This document shows positions 7,038 to 15,103 of a DNA stretch of 64,000 nucleotides, in pieces. The notes beneath the pieces were generated by a model. It had not been told where the DNA came from, ran no database searches, and saw nothing but the letters and a program-made list of their open reading frames with translations. Source of the stretch: Hymenobacter aquaticus (lineage in GTDB: Bacteria; Bacteroidota; Bacteroidia; Cytophagales; Hymenobacteraceae); the NCBI RefSeq assembly GCF_004765605.1, contig NZ_SRLC01000001.1, positions 2,976,001 to 3,040,000 on the forward strand, read 5' to 3'. A program made the position numbers and the translations under genes. The stretch's first letter is position 1. Every line of letters starts with the position of its first letter.

Positions 7038-9269
7038 TTACAGCAGCTTATCAAGCGAAACCGGCAGGTTGCGGACGCGCTTGCCGGTGGCGTGGTAGGC
7101 GGCGTTGGCCACGGCGGCGGCCACGCCCAGCATGCCCACTTCGCCCAGGCCTTTGATGCCCAGCGGGTTTACCTTGTCGTCTTCCTCCTCCACGAAAATC
7201 ACGTCGATGTCGTGCACGTCGGCGTTGACGGGAATGTGGTACTCGCCGTAGTTGTGGTTCATGTAGCGGCCGAAACCGTGGTCCATCACGCTTTCCTCCA
7301 TCAGGGCCATGCTCATGCCCCACACCACTGAGCCCAGCACCTGGCTACGGGCCGTTTTGGGGTTCAGGATGCGGCCGGCGGCCACGGCGTTTACTACCCG
7401 CGTCACGTGCAGGGTGCCCAGCTCGGGGTCAACCTTCACTTCCACGAACACCGCGTTGTGGGCGTGCATCGAGTGGGTGAGCTGACCGAGCGGATTGGGC
7501 ATCATCGTGTTTTCGGCCTCCAGCTTGTCCTTGCCGCTGGCGGGCAGAATGTCGCGCAGCACCACAGCTTGGGTAATGTCGCTGTTGAGGCGAATCTGGC
7601 CGTTGACGAACTCCACGTCCTCGTAGGCAGCCCCTTTCAGCGGGCTGTCGGCCATCTTCTGGGCCAGCTTGAGCAACTGCTCGCCCAGCTTGTCGCACAC
7701 CTGCTTCACGGCGTTGCCGACGGAAGCGGCCGTCCAGGAGCCGCCTTGCAGTGGGGCTTCGGGCTGATTGGTGTCGCCGAGCTTGAAAGTGACGGCCTCA
7801 ATGGGCAAGCCCAGGGTTTGGGCCGCAATCTGCGTCATGATGGTGTAAGTGCCGGTGCCGATTTCGTTGGAGCCGCTGAGCACGGTCAGGTGGCCGTCGG
7901 CCGACAGCGAGGCGCTGGCGGCGCACTTCTGAATGCTGGCATCCCAGACGCCGGTAGCCACGCCCCAGCCCACCAGCAGGTCTCCGTCGCGCATGGAGCG
8001 GGGTTCGGGTTTGCGCTGGTCCCAGCCAAACTTGGCGGCGCCCTCGTGGTAGCACTCGCGCAATTTCTTGCTCGAAAACGGCTTGTCGGCGTTCTGGTCG
8101 CGCTCGGCGTAGTTGCGCAGGCGGAACTCCAGCGGGTCAATACCGGCGGCGTAGGCCATTTCATCCATGGCTACTTCCAGGGCAAACGAGCCGCTGGCCG
8201 CGCCGGGGGCCCGCATGTCCTGGGGCGTATACACGTCGATTTTGGCCAGCTGGTAGGTCAGCTTCACGTTGTCGCACTGGTAGAGCATACCCGACCAGTT
8301 AACCACGTTTTCGGTGAAGTCCTCAAACTGCGAGGTTTCGGCCAGGGCGTGGTGGTGCATAGCGGCCAGCGTGCCGTCGGGGTTGGTGCCCAGCTCCACG
8401 TACTGCAGCGTGTGGGGGCGGTGGCCCATGCTGAACATCTGCTGCCGCGTCATCGAGACGCGCACCGAGCGTTTCAGCTCCAGGGCGGCCAGCACGGCCA
8501 TAAACAGCTGGTACTGGGGCCGCAAGCCCGAGCCGAAGCCGCCGCCGGTGTACTGCGACACCACGTGGGCCTCGTCCTTGCTGAGTCCGAACACCTTCGT
8601 GACATACTGCTGGGAGTTGAAGGCGCCCTGCGTTTTGTCGTAGATGTTGAGCTTTTTGTCGCCGAGGAACTCCACCGTGGAGGCAAACATTTCCATCGGG
8701 TTGTGGTGCTGGGCCAGGTGGATATACTCGCCCTCGACGCGGTGCGCGGCGTTTTTCAGCTCCTCGTCGGGGTTACCGCGGGGCTTGGGCGGGGGCATCC
8801 AGCCGGTTTTGCCCCGGCCGGGCTCGAAGCCGTCGTCGCGCTTGGTTTCCAGGTCGGTGGCGTGCTTTTCCACGTCGTAGTCGATGCGGAGCAGGCCGGC
8901 GGCGTAGCGGGCCACCTCGAAGGTTTCGGCCACGACCAGCGCCACGGGCTGCATGCTGTACTTCACCTCGGCGTGCTGCAACGGCCGGAACGGCGAGCCG
9001 CCGGGGGCCACGTCGTCCTTGTAGCTGCGGTCAAACCAGGCCAGGGAAGGCACGTTTTCGTGGGAGAAAACCTGCAAAACGCCCGGTAGCGTCAGAATTT
9101 CGTCGGCGTGAATCTTGGTGATTTTGCCCTTCGCCACCGAGCTGCTCACGATGTAGCCGTAGGCCAGGTTGGGCACGTTGAATTCGGCGGCGTACTTGGC
9201 CGCTCCCGTTACTTTGGCCGGCCCGTCGACGCGGCTGACGGGTTTGCCGATATAGTTGGTCGTGCTCAT
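7038..9269 (-). CDS. paoC: Molybdenum-cofactor subunit of PaoABC-type aldehyde oxidoreductase
   Basis: 743 residues, the usual size of PaoC/YagR. Recognisable family elements are VSRVDGPAKVTGAAKYAAEF at the N-terminus, GGGFGSG, RAPGAASG, GTGTYTIMTQ, and GLGEVG near the C-terminus with Glu710 as the expected base that activates the substrate water at the Mo centre. The enzyme would oxidise aldehydes to carboxylic acids with the FAD and 2Fe-2S partners encoded just upstream. Its ATG overlaps the stop of the FAD-subunit gene by 4 bp (ATGA), indicating translational coupling. Family alternatives (xanthine or nicotinate dehydrogenase) are less likely because subunit order, sizes and the cysteine set of the FAD subunit match PaoABC. 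Confidence 0.88.
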   Translation of the reverse strand: MSTTNYIGKPVSRVDGPAKVTGAAKYAAEFNVPNLAYGYIVSSSVAKGKITKIHADEILTLPGVLQVFSHENVPSLAWFDRSYKDDVAPGGSPFRPLQHAEVKYSMQPVALVVAETFEVARYAAGLLRIDYDVEKHATDLETKRDDGFEPGRGKTGWMPPPKPRGNPDEELKNAAHRVEGEYIHLAQHHNPMEMFASTVEFLGDKKLNIYDKTQGAFNSQQYVTKVFGLSKDEAHVVSQYTGGGFGSGLRPQYQLFMAVLAALELKRSVRVSMTRQQMFSMGHRPHTLQYVELGTNPDGTLAAMHHHALAETSQFEDFTENVVNWSGMLYQCDNVKLTYQLAKIDVYTPQDMRAPGAASGSFALEVAMDEMAYAAGIDPLEFRLRNYAERDQNADKPFSSKKLRECYHEGAAKFGWDQRKPEPRSMRDGDLLVGWGVATGVWDASIQKCAASASLSADGHLTVLSGSNEIGTGTYTIMTQIAAQTLGLPIEAVTFKLGDTNQPEAPLQGGSWTAASVGNAVKQVCDKLGEQLLKLAQKMADSPLKGAAYEDVEFVNGQIRLNSDITQAVVLRDILPASGKDKLEAENTMMPNPLGQLTHSMHAHNAVFVEVKVDPELGTLHVTRVVNAVAAGRILNPKTARSQVLGSVVWGMSMALMEESVMDHGFGRYMNHNYGEYHIPVNADVHDIDVIFVEEEDDKVNPLGIKGLGEVGMLGVAAAVANAAYHATGKRVRNLPVSLDKLL

Positions 9270-10288
9270 GGATTCGAGTTGGTAAAGATGTCGGACGCGT
9301 GCTGGGTGCCTTCGGCGGCCTGCTTGAGGGCCCGCACGATGGCGCGCTTGGCCAGCTCAATCTTAAACGTGTTGTGGCCGTAGCCCTGGGCGTTTTCTAC
9401 CACGGCGGCAGCGGCCTTCCGGAAGGTTTCCTCGGTGGCGGGCTGGCCTTTGAGCAATGCTTCGGCCTTTGGGTCGCGCCAGGGCTTGTGGGCCACGCCG
9501 CCCAGGGCCAGGCGGGCTTCCTTGATGGTGTTGCCCTCCAGCTGCAAAGCCGCCGCTACCGACACCAGGGCAAAGGCGTAGGATTGCCGGTCGCGCAGCT
9601 TGAGGTAGCTGAAATTCTTGCTGAAGTCCTCGTTGGGCAAGTCAATGGCCGTCACGATTTCGTCGGGAGCCAGGGTGTTGTCCAGCTCGGGCTTGTCTTC
9701 GGGCAGGCGGTGGAAGTCCTCGAACTTCACCGTCCGCTCGCCGTTGGGGCCGGTTACCTGCACCGTGGCATTCAGCGCGGCCAGCCCGACGCACATATCC
9801 GAGGGGTGGGTGGCAATGCAGCTTTCCGACGTGCCCAGGATGCCGTGAATCCGGTTGTAGCCGCCGATGGCCGAGCAGCCCGAGCCGGGTTCCCGCTTGT
9901 TGCAGGGCGTGGCCAGGTCGTAGAAATAGTAGCAGCGGGTGCGCTGAAACAGGTTGCCGCCGTTGGTGGCCATGTTGCGCAGCTGGGGCGAGGCCCCGGC
10001 CAGAATGGCCTGGCTCAGCAAGGGGTAGCGCTGCTGCACCTGCTCGTCCCAGGCCGTATCGGCGTTGGTGGCCAGGGCGCCCAGGCGCAGGCCGCCGTCG
10101 GGCGCGGCTTCAATGGCTTTGAGCGGCAAGTGGTTCAGGTCGAGCAGGCGGGTGGGGCGCTCCACGTTTTCCTTCATCAGGTCCAGCAGGTTAGTGCCGC
10201 CGGCAATGAATTTGGCGCCCTCGTCGGCCGCCTTTTCACGGACGGCCGCTTCCACGCCACTGGCGCGGGTATAAGTGAAACTGTTCAT
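9266..10288 (-). CDS. paoB: FAD/4Fe-4S subunit of aldehyde oxidoreductase
   Basis: 340 residues of the CO dehydrogenase flavoprotein (subunit M) family. FAD-binding motifs are AGGTNLLDLM (residues 29-38) and ATNGGNL (107-113). Four cysteines, C119, C129, C138 and C157, sit in the insert that in E. coli PaoB binds an additional [4Fe-4S] cluster, which distinguishes this group from most xanthine dehydrogenase FAD subunits. It passes electrons between the PaoA 2Fe-2S clusters and an acceptor. The stop overlaps the paoC start (ATGA). The gap to the upstream paoA gene is occupied by a palindromic repeat (10299-10392). Confidence 0.87.
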   Translation of the reverse strand: MNSFTYTRASGVEAAVREKAADEGAKFIAGGTNLLDLMKENVERPTRLLDLNHLPLKAIEAAPDGGLRLGALATNADTAWDEQVQQRYPLLSQAILAGASPQLRNMATNGGNLFQRTRCYYFYDLATPCNKREPGSGCSAIGGYNRIHGILGTSESCIATHPSDMCVGLAALNATVQVTGPNGERTVKFEDFHRLPEDKPELDNTLAPDEIVTAIDLPNEDFSKNFSYLKLRDRQSYAFALVSVAAALQLEGNTIKEARLALGGVAHKPWRDPKAEALLKGQPATEETFRKAAAAVVENAQGYGHNTFKIELAKRAIVRALKQAAEGTQHASDIFTNSNP

Positions 10289-10298
10289 CAGGTGAGAT

Positions 10299-10392
10299 GG
10301 TGAAATAGTGAAATGGTGAGTTGTTGTTCTGCTGGCGCGGGTTGGCGAGGCCGTTTCGGCCCCTCACCCGTGCAGCAGCGCACTATTTCACC
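10299..10392. repeat. Palindromic dispersed repeat, copy 1 (paoA-paoB gap)
   Basis: Terminal 12-bp perfect inverted repeats GGTGAAATAGTG (10299-10310) and CACTATTTCACC (10381-10392) enclose a second imperfect stem (10329-10350 with 10360-10378). The segment GGTGAGTTGTTGTTCTGC (10315-10332) closely matches the left end of the larger copy at 45830-46121. The right arm supplies the stop codon of paoA (10388-10390). Confidence 0.75.
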
Positions 10393-10909
10393 GGGGCTGA
10401 TTCAGCACTTCTTCAATGGCCGACACGATGTTGGTGTAGGCACCGCAACGGCAGAGGTTGCCGCTCATCATTTCCCGGATTTCGGCCGTGGTTTTGGCCT
10501 TGCCTTCGGTGAGCATGCCCACGGCCGAGCAGATCTGGCCCGGCGTGCAGTAGCCGCACTGAAAGGCGTCGTGGTCGACGAAGGCCTGCTGCAACGGGTG
10601 CAGCTTTTCTTCGGTGCCCAGGCCTTCGATGGTCGTGATGTCGGCGCCTTCCTTCATGACGGCCAGGGTCAGGCAGGAATTGATGCGCTTGCCGTCGACC
10701 AGCACGGTGCAGGCCCCGCACTGGCCATGGTCGCAGCCTTTTTTGGTGCCGGTCAAATCGAGGTACTCGCGCAGGGCGTCGAGCAGGGTGGTCCAGGGCG
10801 CTATTTCCAGCTGCCGTTCCACGCCGTTGATTTTCAGCGTGACAGTGGCCGTGGGCGGCAGGCCAATAGCCGGGGAACCCAAGGGGGCCTGGGTGGTGGT
10901 TGTACTCAT
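10388..10909 (-). CDS. paoA: 2Fe-2S subunit of aldehyde oxidoreductase
   Basis: 173 residues. The frame stays open to 10990, but the ATG at 10909 (MSTTTTQAPLG) gives a normal N-terminus. Two 2Fe-2S clusters are predicted: a plant-type site with C59, C64, C67 and C79, and an alpha-helical site with C118, C121, C153 and C155 (QCGYC ... LCRCG). This is the complete xanthine-dehydrogenase-family small subunit. No twin-arginine signal is visible, unlike periplasmic E. coli PaoA, so this complex is probably cytoplasmic. It is the first gene of the paoABC operon; the last codons and stop lie in a palindromic repeat. Confidence 0.88.
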   Translation of the reverse strand: MSTTTTQAPLGSPAIGLPPTATVTLKINGVERQLEIAPWTTLLDALREYLDLTGTKKGCDHGQCGACTVLVDGKRINSCLTLAVMKEGADITTIEGLGTEEKLHPLQQAFVDHDAFQCGYCTPGQICSAVGMLTEGKAKTTAEIREMMSGNLCRCGAYTNIVSAIEEVLNQPR

Positions 10910-11310
10910 ATGCTGGGGCGGATAAGTGGTGAAAGAACAGAACCGGGCGCAGGCGCAGCGGCGGCGCCCGACAAGCAGTAGCGCGGGCAAGTGGCCAAGC
11001 TGACCTATTTATATCCTTACGCCCGGAAGCAGCCTAGTGTTGAGCCCGGCGAAACTCTTTTTACGGATTAGCCTGCCGGCTGCCCGGGCGGCTTGCCGCC
11101 TCATCCGGCCCGGCCACCCTCCTACCGCCGGGTTTGCAGCCTGCCACGGCCACTCGCCGGACAGTACGGCGGAGCCGCCGGAGCTAAATCAGCAGCCCAA
11201 ATGTTTGTTATATTATTAACCATCAAACGTTTAATACCAAAACATTTGTCTAACCAAGAAAACTATGCCGCTGACATTATTTAGAAATATTCCAGAAAAG
11301 CATTCTTCTA
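10910..11310. other. Intergenic region between divergent paoABC and iron-uptake operons
   Basis: No credible gene. The left half is GC-rich; from about 11190 it turns AT-rich and promoter-like. An interrupted inverted repeat is present: CAAATGTTTG (11198-11207) and CAAAACATTTG (11238-11248), around AAACGTTT at 11225-11232. These may be regulatory sites for either divergent operon. Confidence 0.5.
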
Positions 11311-11330
11311 TTTGTATTCATTCCAAATAG
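11308..11330. promoter_or_regulatory. Palindromic candidate operator
   Basis: CTATTTG (11308-11314) and CAAATAG (11324-11330) form a perfect 7-bp inverted repeat with a 9-bp spacer that covers the -33 element of the downstream promoter. The position suits a repressor, perhaps iron-responsive given the operon, but the regulator is not known. Confidence 0.45.
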
Positions 11331-11343
11331 CGTATTACCTTTG
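11311..11343 (+). promoter_or_regulatory. Bacteroidota promoter of the iron-uptake operon
   Basis: TTTG (11311-11314), a 21-bp spacer and TACCTTTG (11336-11343) match the -33/-7 consensus TTTG-N19-21-TAnnTTTG. The ATG at 11379 is 35 bp downstream. Confidence 0.7.
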
Positions 11344-11378
11344 TCGCACTCAATCACCACCCCGAATAGCTCCTTCTT

Positions 11379-12530
11379 ATGTCTTTCAAGTACGCTTCGG
11401 TTGTATTGGCGGCGCTGGCCTTTGGCTTTACCTCCTGCGACAACTCCGATAACGAAGAAAACGCGGCTCCGGCCCTGCGCGCCAAGATGGACGCCAGCAC
11501 CCTGACGGCCTCGTCGAAGTACACCGAATCGTTTAAGGATGCCAGCGGGCAGTCGACCGTCGACCTGACGACCTCGAATCAGCGCCTCGACATGTTCTCG
11601 GAGCTGAACACCTACATGGCCAAAGTGGCCGCTACCACGGCCCCTTCCAAAGTGGAAGCCGGCGTGCTGCGGAACTATTACACTAACTCGGCCGCGCCCT
11701 TCTCGGTGGCCGCGCTGAACACCTCGGGCCTACAGCTGCGCTCCGCCACGGCGGCCTCGTTCTCGGTCACCAACGCCGAAGCCGTGCGCACCTACGTGGA
11801 TAACAACTTCGCCAAGCTGGCCACGGCCAGCGAGTCGGTGGATAAAACCGCTTCCGAGGGCAAAGCCGGCCGCCTGGGCCGCTACCTGGTCGACGACAAG
11901 GGCTACGAAGTCAACCAGATCATCCAGAAAGCCCTGATTGGCGCCCTGCTACTCGACCAGATCGACAACGTGCTGCTGAATGAGCAGGGCTTGAAAGCCA
12001 ACAACAGCAAGGTGGTGGACGGCAAGGCGTACTCGGAGCTGGAGCACAACTGGGATTTGGCCTACGGCTACCTGACCAACAACGCCATTATGACCACGGA
12101 CATCAACGCCACCCCGCGGGAGCGTTTCCTGGCCAGCTACCTCAACGAGAAGAATGGCCCGGCGTCGCCGGCCGTGTACATGGCCTTTCTGAAGGGTCGC
12201 GCCGCCATCGTCAACAACGACGCGGCTGGCGTGCAGGCCCAGGCCGACCTCATCCGGACCGAGCTGGAGGAAACCATTGCCCTGGCGGCAGTGTCTTACC
12301 TGGCGAACTGGAAAGCGGCTTCGGCCCTGGACGTGAAAGCCCACGCCCTGGGTGAAGGTCTGGGCTTCATCTACTCGCTGCGCTTCTGCACCAAGTACGG
12401 CGCCGACGCGGCCTTCTCCGACGGGGTGCTCAACGGCCTGATGGCCGGCAGCCAGGGCGCCTGGAGCCTGACCAACGCCCAGGCCGACGTGGCCATCAAC
12501 GCCATCAAGACCAAGTTTAAGCTCCAGTAA
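11379..12530 (+). CDS. DUF4856 lipoprotein
   Basis: 383 residues with a lipoprotein signal (lipobox FTSC, Cys20), so lipid-anchored in the envelope. The mature part matches the DUF4856 family of Bacteroidota (KYTESFKDASGQSTVDL near the N-terminus, DNVLLNEQGLKANN and ELEHNWDLAYGYL in the middle). It is largely helical and resembles imelysin-like peptidase M75 folds in composition. It is the first gene of a set with imelysin, HTTM and a FecA-like receptor, suggesting a surface or periplasmic part in metal or heme acquisition (inference). Confidence 0.8.
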   Translation: MSFKYASVVLAALAFGFTSCDNSDNEENAAPALRAKMDASTLTASSKYTESFKDASGQSTVDLTTSNQRLDMFSELNTYMAKVAATTAPSKVEAGVLRNYYTNSAAPFSVAALNTSGLQLRSATAASFSVTNAEAVRTYVDNNFAKLATASESVDKTASEGKAGRLGRYLVDDKGYEVNQIIQKALIGALLLDQIDNVLLNEQGLKANNSKVVDGKAYSELEHNWDLAYGYLTNNAIMTTDINATPRERFLASYLNEKNGPASPAVYMAFLKGRAAIVNNDAAGVQAQADLIRTELEETIALAAVSYLANWKAASALDVKAHALGEGLGFIYSLRFCTKYGADAAFSDGVLNGLMAGSQGAWSLTNAQADVAINAIKTKFKLQ

Positions 12531-12611
12531 AAAACATTTGTCCACTTCCGTGGTGGATACACTACAGCGCACCGCCCCGGCAACCGGGCGGTGCGTTGGT
12601 CATTGCAACTC

Positions 12612-13736
12612 ATGAGAAATTCGATGAAAAGAAGCGTTGTAACTGCCCTGGCCCTGCTGCTTTCGGCCTGGGTACTGCTCAGCTGCCAGAAGGATTCCAG
12701 CGGCGACGCGGCCAACCCCAGCACCGAGCCCGACCGCAAAGCCCTGCTCACCCAGTGGGCCGACAGCGTGGTGAAGCCCGGCTACAAAGGCTTCAACGAC
12801 AAGTTCAGCGTGCTCAAGACCAAGACCACGGCCTTCACTGCCGCGCCCACCACGGCCACGCTAACCGAAGCCCGCCAGGCCTGGCAGCAGGCGTACGTGG
12901 AGTGGCAGAAGGTGGAAATGTTTGAGTTTGGCCCGGCCGAAACCGTGAGCCTGCGCAACCACTTCAACATCTACCCCACCGACGTGGCCGGCATCAACCG
13001 CAACATCTCGGCGGGCACCTACAACTTTGAGCTGGCTACGGCCATTCCCCAGCAGGGCTTCCCGGCCCTGGATTACCTGCTCAACGGCGTAGCCGCCGAC
13101 GACGCGGCCATCGTGCAGCAGTACGCCTCTTCCGAAAAGCACCGCCGTTACCTGACCGACGTGGTGAACAAGATGAGCGAAACCTTCGGCACGGTGTATT
13201 CGCAGTGGAACGGCTCCTACCGCGACACCTTCGTGAACAACACCGGCACCGACGCCAGCAGCTCCTTGTCGCGGGTGGTTAATGCCTACTCCTTGTACTA
13301 CGAGCGGTTTTTGCGGGCCGGCAAAGTTGGTATTCCGGCCGGCACCATGACCGGTACGCCCCTGCCCGACAAGATTGAGGCCGTTTACTACAAAGGCACC
13401 TTGCCCTTGCAGCTGGCTACCACGGCCCACGCGGCGGTGCAGCAGTTCTTCAACGGCCGCACCGGCCGGCCTTCCCTGCGCGCCTACCTCGACGCGCTGG
13501 GTGCCAAAGACAGCCGCACCAACCAGTCGCTGACCAGCCTGATTGATGCCCAGCTGAAGACTTCCTACCAGCAGCTCAACTCCCTGGGCCCCGATTTGTA
13601 CACGACCATGCGCAGCCGCAACGCCGACGCCGTGGCCTCTTACAACGAGATGCAGAAGGCCGTGCGCATGATTAAGGTCGACATGACCTCGGCCATGAGC
13701 ATCACCGTCACCTACGTCGACAACGACGGCGACTAA
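12612..13736 (+). CDS. Imelysin family (peptidase M75-like) lipoprotein
   Basis: 374 residues from the ATG at 12612. ATG at 12591 and at 12624 are alternatives, the last giving the most compact signal peptide. Lipobox LLSC places lipid-modified Cys at 25. Imelysin markers are the TLTEARQAWQQAYVEWQKVE helix, MFEFGPAE, NIYPTD and GFPALDYLL. Imelysins (IrpA, EfeO-like) are iron-regulated envelope proteins tied to iron uptake; proteolysis is doubtful. The stop overlaps the next ATG (TAATG), so translation is coupled with the HTTM gene. A GC-rich hairpin without a T-tract (about 12566-12596) lies just upstream. Confidence 0.88.
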   Translation: MRNSMKRSVVTALALLLSAWVLLSCQKDSSGDAANPSTEPDRKALLTQWADSVVKPGYKGFNDKFSVLKTKTTAFTAAPTTATLTEARQAWQQAYVEWQKVEMFEFGPAETVSLRNHFNIYPTDVAGINRNISAGTYNFELATAIPQQGFPALDYLLNGVAADDAAIVQQYASSEKHRRYLTDVVNKMSETFGTVYSQWNGSYRDTFVNNTGTDASSSLSRVVNAYSLYYERFLRAGKVGIPAGTMTGTPLPDKIEAVYYKGTLPLQLATTAHAAVQQFFNGRTGRPSLRAYLDALGAKDSRTNQSLTSLIDAQLKTSYQQLNSLGPDLYTTMRSRNADAVASYNEMQKAVRMIKVDMTSAMSITVTYVDNDGD

Positions 13737-15103
13737 TGCAGGGCAGTCCGCTGCAGCGCTACTTTCAGACGACTATTCCAGCCGCCCCGCTGGCTACGTT
13801 CCGGTTGGCCTTTGGCCTGCTGGTACTGGCCAGCGTGGTGCGTTTTTGGGCCAAGGGCTGGATTGCGGACCTGTATCTGCAGCCCAAGTTTTTCTTTTCC
13901 TACTACGGCTTCGAGTGGGTCAAGCCGCTGGGCGTGTACACCTACGCGCTGTTTGCCTTCTGCGGGCTGTGCGCCGTGCTGGTGGCCCTGGGCTGGTGGT
14001 ACCGCACGGCGGCCGTGGGGCTGTTTGTGAGCTTCACCTACATCGAGCTCATGGACAAAAGCACCTACCTGAACCACTATTACTTCGTGAGTTTGGTGGC
14101 GCTGCTGCTCGTGGTGCTGCCCGCCGGCCGCTACTTTTCCCTGGACGCCTACTTCCGGCCCGGCCGCTGGCGGAGCGAGGTGCCGCGCTGGACGGTGGAC
14201 GCCCTGCGCCTGCTCATGGGCATCGTGTATTGCTACGCCGGCCTGGCCAAGCTCAACTCCGACTGGCTGCTGCACGCCATGCCCCTGCGCATCTGGCTGC
14301 CGGCCAAAAACGATTTGCCCGTCATCGGCTTCCTGTTCAGCTACCCCTGGGTGGCCTACGCCTTCAGCTGGTTCGGGGCCTTTTACGATTTGACGGTGCC
14401 GTTTTTCCTGCTCAACCGCCGCACCCGGCCCTGGGCCTACGCCACGGTCGTGGTGTTTCACGTGCTGACGGCGGTGCTGTTTCCCATCGGCATGTTTCCC
14501 TACGTCATGATGGTAGCGGCTCTGATTTTCTTCCCGGCCGAGGCCCACGAGCGGTTCGTGCAATGGCTGCGCCGTACGTTCCGGCTAGGATCTGCGGCCC
14601 CGCGCCAACCCGTGGCCCTGGTGTACGGGCCGCGCACCCGCAAGCTGCTGTTAATGACCTTGGGCGCGTTTTTTCTGGTGCAGCTGCTCTTGCCCTTCCG
14701 CTACCTGCTCTACCCGCGGGAGCTGTTCTGGACCGAGGAAGGCTACCGGTTTTCGTGGCGGGTGATGCTGATGGAGAAAATGGGCCAGGTGCAGTTTAAG
14801 GTGGTCGACGGCGTGACGGGCCGGGCCCGGCTGGTTAATAACTATGAGCACCTGAGCGTGTTGCAGGAGAAGATGATGGCCACCCAGCCCGATATGATGG
14901 TGCAGTTTGCCCACTACCTGCGCGACTACTACGCCCGGCGCGGCGTACCTTCGCCCCGCGTGTACGCCGACGCCTACGTGAGCCTGAACGGCCGCCTGGG
15001 CAAAGCGTATATCGACCCCACCGTGGATTTGGCCCGGGAGTCGGACGACTTACGGCCCAAGCCCTGGATTTTGCCTTTCGATGATGAAATTATTGGTTTA
15101 TAG
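13736..15103 (+). CDS. HTTM-domain (gamma-carboxylase-like) membrane protein
   Basis: 455 residues with several transmembrane helices in the first 330 residues. Markers of the HTTM (vitamin-K-dependent gamma-carboxylase-like) family include PLATFRLAFGLLVL, LNHYYFVSLVALLLVVLP and WTVDALRLLMGIVYCYAGLAKLNSDWL. The C-terminal about 110 residues are soluble. The start shares one base with the imelysin stop (TAATG), and the stop lies 23 bp inside the TonB receptor gene, so the three genes are very tightly coupled. HTTM proteins of bacteria have no settled reaction; a role in modifying or translocating a component of the uptake system is an inference. Confidence 0.85.
   Translation: MQGSPLQRYFQTTIPAAPLATFRLAFGLLVLASVVRFWAKGWIADLYLQPKFFFSYYGFEWVKPLGVYTYALFAFCGLCAVLVALGWWYRTAAVGLFVSFTYIELMDKSTYLNHYYFVSLVALLLVVLPAGRYFSLDAYFRPGRWRSEVPRWTVDALRLLMGIVYCYAGLAKLNSDWLLHAMPLRIWLPAKNDLPVIGFLFSYPWVAYAFSWFGAFYDLTVPFFLLNRRTRPWAYATVVVFHVLTAVLFPIGMFPYVMMVAALIFFPAEAHERFVQWLRRTFRLGSAAPRQPVALVYGPRTRKLLLMTLGAFFLVQLLLPFRYLLYPRELFWTEEGYRFSWRVMLMEKMGQVQFKVVDGVTGRARLVNNYEHLSVLQEKMMATQPDMMVQFAHYLRDYYARRGVPSPRVYADAYVSLNGRLGKAYIDPTVDLARESDDLRPKPWILPFDDEIIGL

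Noticed and set aside
7407..9089. 560-residue plus-strand ORF inside paoC
   Set aside because: It is a shadow of the paoC coding sequence; no motif and implausible composition.
10388..10990. Longer PaoA start with MPALLLVGRRRCACARF as a Tat signal
   Set aside because: The RR is not followed by a hydrophobic stretch and the segment overlaps probable promoter sequence; the ATG at 10909 is better.
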